This document shows positions 54,420 to 59,540 of a stretch of 59,540 nt of DNA, one piece after another (the stretch's first letter is position 1; the number at the start of each line of letters is the position of its first letter). The stretch lies in assembly GCA_022925895.1 (NCBI GenBank), contig JAKSYS010000377.1, forward strand, positions 1-59,540, in the 5' to 3' direction. The notes under the pieces are model-generated. The model was not told where the DNA came from, made no database searches, and saw only the letters and a list, made by a program, of their open reading frames with translations. Origin of the DNA: Fragilaria crotonensis (lineage: Eukaryota > Bacillariophyta > Fragilariophyceae > Fragilariales > Fragilariaceae). A program made the translations under genes and the position numbers.

Positions 54420-55547
54420 TCAGGGAATGATATTCAAATAGTCTTGGACTAAATCCTGAATAGCGCTCCTGCTGTCCACCACCTTGATCGAACGAAAGGC
54501 CTCCGAGTTTTATGATTTGCCAGCGGCGGTGAGAATTGACGAACCATCGTCCTCACTATCTGGGCCGCATTCTCTGCATTAACTGTTTCATGACGGCGAC
54601 GCTCACAACACCGTTGGATGCACGTCCATTGGGAACTGAAAAACAACGCAGTCGGATGGAATTCCGAAGGACTTGGCAATGTTGAGAAACTTTGCACGTT
54701 GTGAAGGATCGAAATTGCATCGATCGATAATCGGGCACATGCCCTCTTCGAGCACTCGTTTGGTCAACACTTCACACAGTGGACGGCTCCCCAGAGAATC
54801 TTGATTGACGCGAACGTACGCATCCGGCTTTCCTCTTACCAACGCCTCGGCAAACGTGGATTTTCCAGAGCCCGGAATTCCGGTCAGTATGAGCATGAAT
54901 TGGTGCGAATTCGACAGTGCAGCAGTGTGAGGAGCAAGCGACGTGGTTGGGTGAGGCGGTCCATTTTCCTCCTGATTGCGATTGCGCTCAGCCTCTCGCC
55001 TCTCTCGCCGATTTGGACCACGTTCCTGATGAGAATCATCGTTTGCAGGAGGCCTCCTGGTCGGCTTTTGGCGGCGTTTGTTTTCGCCAGAACTCTTTCC
55101 ATTGCTCGAAAGTTGATTGCCTTGGTCACCACGATGGTGTGGTTCGGTGGAGGAAGGTCGATGGAATAGGTCATATCGATCGTTGACTTCACGGGGCGAC
55201 CCTCGATCAATAAGATTTGGTTTTCCCATCAGAATATCAACAGCTCCGTCATTATGGCCGCTACCGCCTCGTTCTTCGGAGATTCTCCTCCCACCAAACC
55301 AATCACGACCTTCTCCCGCATCTAAATCCTTCCTCCCATCCTTATGTCTATGTGGTCCAGATCCATCTCGCGACGATGAATATCCGCGTCGTTCAGGAAG
55401 CGGTTTTTCCCAACTCGACCGGTCAATGATTTCTTGAATGGGGGAAGTCCGCATTTGTGGATGTTTGTACTCGACAGATATAATCGATGGTCTTACTAGA
55501 GCTCCTTGCCGATCGACAATCGACCGTTCCTGAAAGTTCTCGTCCAT
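54420..55547 (-). CDS. P-loop kinase (AAA_33/PNKP-like) with disordered N-terminus (two frame breaks)
   Basis: The N-terminal 200 residues are polar and rich in Arg, Asp, Gly, Ser and His, with no domain. The kinase domain then has Walker A LILTGIPGSGKSTFAEALV, VNQDSLGSRPLCE and IIDRCNFDPSQRAKFLNIAK, the pattern of PNKP-type polynucleotide kinases and of the N-terminal domain of plant aprataxin-like proteins. Near 54615 a one-base change moves the reading to CIQRCCERRRHETVNAENAA, and near 54500 another gives FRSIKVVDSRSAIQDLVQDY up to a stop at 54420. A role in nucleic-acid end processing or nucleotide phosphorylation is an inference. Start ATG 55547. Confidence 0.6.
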
Positions 55548-56005
55548 GTCAACAACTACTACCGGATATTTAGTAGCCTAGCTCTGCCTTCCTATTGTTA
55601 CAGCGATCAAGGATTGGAACATGAGGGTATAGTAACTATAGTTGTTACTAGACCTACAACCAGTTACAACAGTCGTACAAAGTAGGTCTAATCGCTTGGA
55701 GCACACAGCGATGAAAATTTGGTTAGACCCGCCACCCGCCACTTGGTGCTCCTTGTTCGGCGGGATGGCAGTACGGTACCGGTAAAAAACTACACGAAAT
55801 CTTAGTACAGTACCTGGTATGTACCATCCGTGCGAGGGGCCAAATCGACGAAGAGTTGCGCTGAGAGCAAAACCCCAAGATTCGTCTCAGGGTCGTTCCT
55901 ATCATGCGAAAATCCTTGCGAAGAGCAAGCGTTTCGCAAATCCGTGTTTTGACGTCACAAAAAAAACCAAAAACCTTGTGAAGCACTTTCCTCCAAAATT
56001 CATAG

Positions 56006-56092
56006 TTGCGCTTCACAAAATGGTGCTCATAACCTTCACCAACCGAGGTTTGTCGATTGTGCCGGTTATGAGCACCATTTTGTGAAGCGCAA
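56006..56092. repeat. perfect 29-bp inverted repeat with 29-nt loop
   Basis: The arm starting TTGCGCTTCACAAAATGG (56006-56034) is matched without mismatch by 56064-56092 ending CCATTTTGTGAAGCGCAA. The transcript would form a long perfect hairpin. The loop itself contains AACCGAGGTT. Confidence 0.9.
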
Positions 56093-56256
56093 GATAATCG
56101 AAGCGCATACGTAGATTTTCCTACGTACTCCCACTATCATTCGCACGAAAGTAACGCAATACGTAGATTTTCCTATGCAGTCCATACTCCAGCGGCGCCG
56201 AAATAAGTTCTTCTCAATTGTAACCGGCCTGTGCTGTCAAGGTATTCATTGTAACA

Positions 56257-56502
56257 ATGGAAGCACAGTCACAGCAGCAGGTGGAAGAAAAGGTGGCATC
56301 CACAGAACAACAATCGTTACACAATTCTTTTCAACAAGATACTCGTCGTATGGAACTTCCACGCGGAATTAATTTGGGAGATTTGCGAAATTGCAAACCT
56401 TGCGAAACAAAAATGGTTGATAGGAATGGAGACTTGTGGTATGCGTTGTCAGTGACGTGTCATGAAAAAGGAGAATATTTTTTCCGGCTCAAACCCTTGT
56501 GA
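56257..56502 (+). CDS. small open frame, possible hypothetical protein
   Basis: 81 codons, starting MEAQSQQQVEEKVASTEQQS and including LPRGINLGDLRNCKPC and DRNGDLWYALSVTCHEKGEY. Amino-acid use is protein-like and a CxxC is present, but I recognise no family and there is no independent sign of translation. Confidence 0.3.
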   Translation: MEAQSQQQVEEKVASTEQQSLHNSFQQDTRRMELPRGINLGDLRNCKPCETKMVDRNGDLWYALSVTCHEKGEYFFRLKPL

Positions 56503-56880
56503 AGCTTGCGAAACTTGCGAAGCGTTCGTTCTGTTAGGAACGAGCCTCAGGCATGTCGGCATGTCCCATTCAGAGTTAATTTAAAATCTGAACATGTACC
56601 ATGGCCCGGTACAATCCAGTGTAGAGCGTTTCACGCATTCAACGCTCATTGTGGACTTCCTTCTTCAGTATGCAATACTACGTATGTATGCATCTAGATA
56701 GCGAATCCCGAAGCGACAGGAGGCTGCAATTAGTTGACGGACTCCTATCCCCACTGTCAAGGATCACTGTTGCAAAACGAGCAGATAAGATCAGCATTAG
56801 TTCACTGATCGTGCGCTCGGATTCAACTCCCTTCTTAAGGTTAACTGAGTTCAAGTACTCCGAGTAACTTTATTACTGCA

Positions 56881-58426
56881 ATGGGTGTTCTCGTTGACCT
56901 CCTTCTGGTCGTTCCGATCAACGTCGCCAAGGCCCTGATATTCTGCCTGGTATTGAAGTTAATTGACTTGTGTGGTTCCTGGATTGTTTCCCCACTGAAT
57001 GCCCTCCCTGGTCCCCGCAGCAAATCCTTTCTTTGGGGTAGTTTCCCTTCGATTCGCAAGGAAGCCTTTATGGAACCTCACAAACGCTGGTGGAAGGAAG
57101 CTGGAGTTGACGCCAAGCTTTTGCATTACACGACGTTTTTTGGAAGATCCAGCCTTTTGGTGCTCGATAAGGACATTGTGCGAGAGATTCTCACTGCGCC
57201 GTCCGGTGGCAAAACACCTCGATTCGAAAAGCGTTTGGACATGGTTCGGCAAGTGTTGGGACTCGGTTTGGTCACATTGGAGGGTGAAGATTGGATGCGT
57301 CATCGTCGCATCATTCAACCCTCGTTTTCGTCGTCATTTCTGAAGCAAATTCTCAACGATTTTGTCCCGTCGAAAGCCAATCTTTTGGTGAATTATTGGA
57401 AGAAGTCGTTGGGAAGGGAAATCGATGTCGCATCACACATGTCGGCCATCACGCTTGACATCATTGGTCATGCGGCATTTTCTCATGCTTTCCATGGGAT
57501 GGACGAGATTGGCAAGTGGGTTGAAAACGAAGGTAGTGATGGACTGGCTGAACTCAAGATCCATTTATTTCTTCAATTATCCATGGTCTGAAGCCAAACT
57601 TGATTACCGTTTTACTGAATGCCTTGAGCTTGTCGTTTCTAACTAACACGATAAACCCACAAGCTCGAAAGTCATCTCGTTTGATCAATGACGCAGTTTC
57701 TAAAGTGGTGGACAATGCCAGAGACAAAGTCCAGAAAACGCAAAGTCGCTACTGCAACTCCTTCTGAACGCTGAAGATCCCGAAACGACTGGCGCACGTA
57801 CATTGTCATGCAGAGCTCATCGATGAAACGAAAACGTTCTTGGTTGCTGGTCACGAAACGACAGCGACTTGGTGCTATTGGGCTTTCTACGCCCTCTCGA
57901 AGTATCCCGATATCCAAGATAAAGTTTTTCAGACATTGAAAGTTCAGTACGAAGGGTTCTGATACAATTACGTTGGAGATGGTGGACGAAATGGAATACT
58001 TTCACGCCTTTTTGCTGGAAGTGCTGCGTCTCTATGCACCTGTTGGGTTGATCGTTCGTACGAATGTAAAGCCGGAAGTCTTGGGTGGATATCGATTCTG
58101 AATTCACCCGTTTCGTCATTCCCATTCATCTCTTGCATCGTCATCCTCTCTACTGGGATGAGCCTGAAGTCTTCCGACCGGAACGATGGGAAACTATGGA
58201 CGAGGAGCGGGTTCGATTTGCGTTCTTGCCCTTTTCAGCTGGAGGACGCAATTGCATCGGCCAACGGTTTGCCACCATCGAAGCCAAACTCATTTTGGCA
58301 CCCCTCATCCGTAACTTTCGGTTTCAAGTGTCGCCGTCGCAGCGGGATACAGACTTTTCATTCACCAACTTTATCACCATGAAATCGAAGCCTGCTCTCA
58401 AGATTGTGGCTCAAAGCAGGACGTAG
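56881..58426 (+). pseudogene. cytochrome P450 gene, frame broken about six times
   Basis: The N-terminus has a membrane anchor (VPINVAKALIFCLVLKLIDL) and the proline-rich hinge ALPGPRSKS. Then come GLGLVTLEGEDWMRHRRIIQ (C-helix WxxxR), the I-helix [20 protein letters not shown], the K-helix LLEVLRLYAPVG (ExxR), the PERF-like FRPERWE, and the heme loop FLPFSAGGRNCIGQRF with its Cys ligand. All hallmark motifs of a full-length (about 500 aa) P450 are present and in order. The general look, an ER-type enzyme of the CYP4/CYP97-like assemblage, is my impression only. Frame changes occur near 57555, 57765, 57815, 57955, 58080 and 58200, without splice signals. Either a young pseudogene or a badly resolved stretch. 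Confidence 0.85.
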
Positions 58427-59540
58427 AGAATCTCATCGTTCATTGCCATGTTCGCATAATCCAACCATTTACTAGACAGGTTTTCGTTTTCCCACATCAA
58501 GTTTCATTTACTTGTAGATTGTACGGAGTTCGGAGTACTGTAGTACTACGGTAGGTAGAGTTTAGAGTACCAGGTACTACTAGTACTGTAGTACTGCGGT
58601 ATTATCCTTGCGCCTCGCGCCACTTCTATCGGTACGCAAGCATAGTTATACAATATTAGCAGTCGAGTACAATTAGTTGTACCCAGTGTATGTGTCATTG
58701 CCACTACCAGGAGGTTCCGGAATATCTTCTTTTCGACGCTTATGTCGACCCACATGAAAACAAGTGAAAACGGTTACGACGAGTTTAGTGATTTCCAACG
58801 GAATTTCGCATTTGACATACTGGGGTACAAACTAATTCTTTTATTCAATATGGTACACCTATCTAAATTCGTCGTAGGCATGGAATAGTAGAAATATACG
58901 TACATAGGGACAAATTCGCTCGAAAAAAATGAAAGAAGGCTTGGAAAAATGCACTGGTATCGACTGGTATGACAATCCGATGAATGAATTCTTCACGTTT
59001 GATTCTTATGGAATTACTTGAGATACTCCGTCGCATTCGAATGGAATTTTATGATTAGGAATCGTCAAGATACATATATTTTCGAGCTGTTTCTTAAATT
59101 TTCTTAAGTTTTCTCAAACTTTCTTAAGAAACTTTAAGAAGATTTGAGTTGCTTATAAAATCTCAATTAATCTACGTGAACCTGGTAATAAAATCGTGCC
59201 TTCTTAAATTTTCTTAAATAATCTCAAACTTTCTCAATCGGAGATGAGAAAAAAGAAGTTGCTCATATTTTCTTAAACTTTCTCATTCTTTCTCAACTTT
59301 ACTTAACGCAAGATTCCTATCTGTAACTCTTGTTCGAAAACAATTTGTCCGAACGATAGTCTGCCAACGAGGACAAAATGAATTTACCGTATTGTAGAAC
59401 AAGCTCGTGTGTAGGAAGGTGAAGGTGATATTGGTATGACACAAATAGTTAATAGACAAACATATTATACATAGTCATTCAGGATTTATACATCGAAGTC
59501 TCTGAGGTGCGTCACGTTTTGACATGAGATCTGATCGTAA
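58427..59540. other. intergenic, repeats only
   Basis: 58525-58600 is GTAC-rich (GTACTGTAGTACTACGG, ACTAGTACTGTAGTACTG). 59080-59300 carries the TTTTCTTAAA-type repeat listed separately. No gene seen up to the window end. Confidence 0.5.
59080..59300. repeat. short AT-rich motif repeated (TTTTCTTAAA / TTTCTCAAAC)
   Basis: About ten variants of a 10-12 base word (TTTCTTAAATTTTCTTAAG, TTCTCAAACTTTCTTAAG, ATTTTCTTAAACTTTCTCA) occur, mostly in one orientation, with an inverted patch near 59132. Confidence 0.65.

Larger units (their letters stand above)
55548..56880. other. intergenic with hairpin and TTGCGAA repeats
   Basis: It contains the perfect inverted repeat at 56006-56092, a repeated TACGTAGATTTTCCTA (about 56110 and 56161), and scattered CTTGCGAA/TTCGCAA words at 55910-55945 and 56380-56530. 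One small open frame at 56257-56502 is listed separately. The P450 promoter should be near the right end. Confidence 0.45.

Overview
The window is nuclear DNA of a diatom, most likely a pennate one. The evidence is spliceosomal GT-AG introns, a psbW precursor with an ASAFAP-type plastid presequence followed by a thylakoid signal, a single-domain heat shock factor, an RNI-like LRR gene, copia and gypsy retrotransposons, and abundant trinucleotide-type low complexity. Genes are monocistronic, lie on both strands and carry few, short introns. I make no species call.

Layout. 1-5 kb: intact RAD23 (+) and a decayed LRR gene (-). 5.5-6.6 kb: a TIR element with a 5-bp target duplication. 7-9.5 kb: a plastid-type preprotein of unknown function (+) converging on a two-RRM protein (-). 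10-13.6 kb: unrecognised broken ORFs, a Mutator-like MITE with a 9-bp target duplication, and a tandem array. 14-16 kb: an SPT5 gene (-) that stops after a central KOW domain and runs into a GCR1-like DNA-binding module. 16.6-25.3 kb: a small unknown gene, psbW, ADAT1 (frame broken four times) and an ABCC transporter (one break). 26-29.6 kb: a dead hAT-like transposase. 30-34.5 kb: HSF (+) and a DDX11/Chl1 helicase (-), convergent. 34.5-40.2 kb: a copia element with LTRs that look identical, inserted 64 bp upstream of the DDX11 start. 42.9-48.1 kb: a gypsy element, also with LTRs that look identical. 48.5-50.3 kb: a 53-bp tandem array, a diverged duplication and a hAT-type MITE. 51-58.4 kb: a metallo-beta-lactamase-fold protein, a multispan membrane protein, a P-loop kinase, a perfect 29-bp hairpin and a cytochrome P450.

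Housekeeping genes cover DNA repair and proteolysis (RAD23), genome maintenance (DDX11), transcription elongation (SPT5), tRNA editing (ADAT1), stress transcription (HSF), photosynthesis (psbW) and transport (ABCC). They do not form a pathway cluster. Four transposon classes (copia, gypsy, hAT and Mutator-like) plus an unclassified TIR element shape the region.

Many recognisable coding regions are interrupted by single-base frame changes (ADAT1, P450, SPT5, ABCC, both retroelements), while RAD23, HSF, DDX11, the RRM protein and psbW are intact. This could be consensus indel error or real decay of one gene copy in a duplicated or hybrid genome. The sequence alone cannot decide, so I report broken genes with the breaks stated. 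All protein identifications come from recognising motifs by eye; no database was searched.
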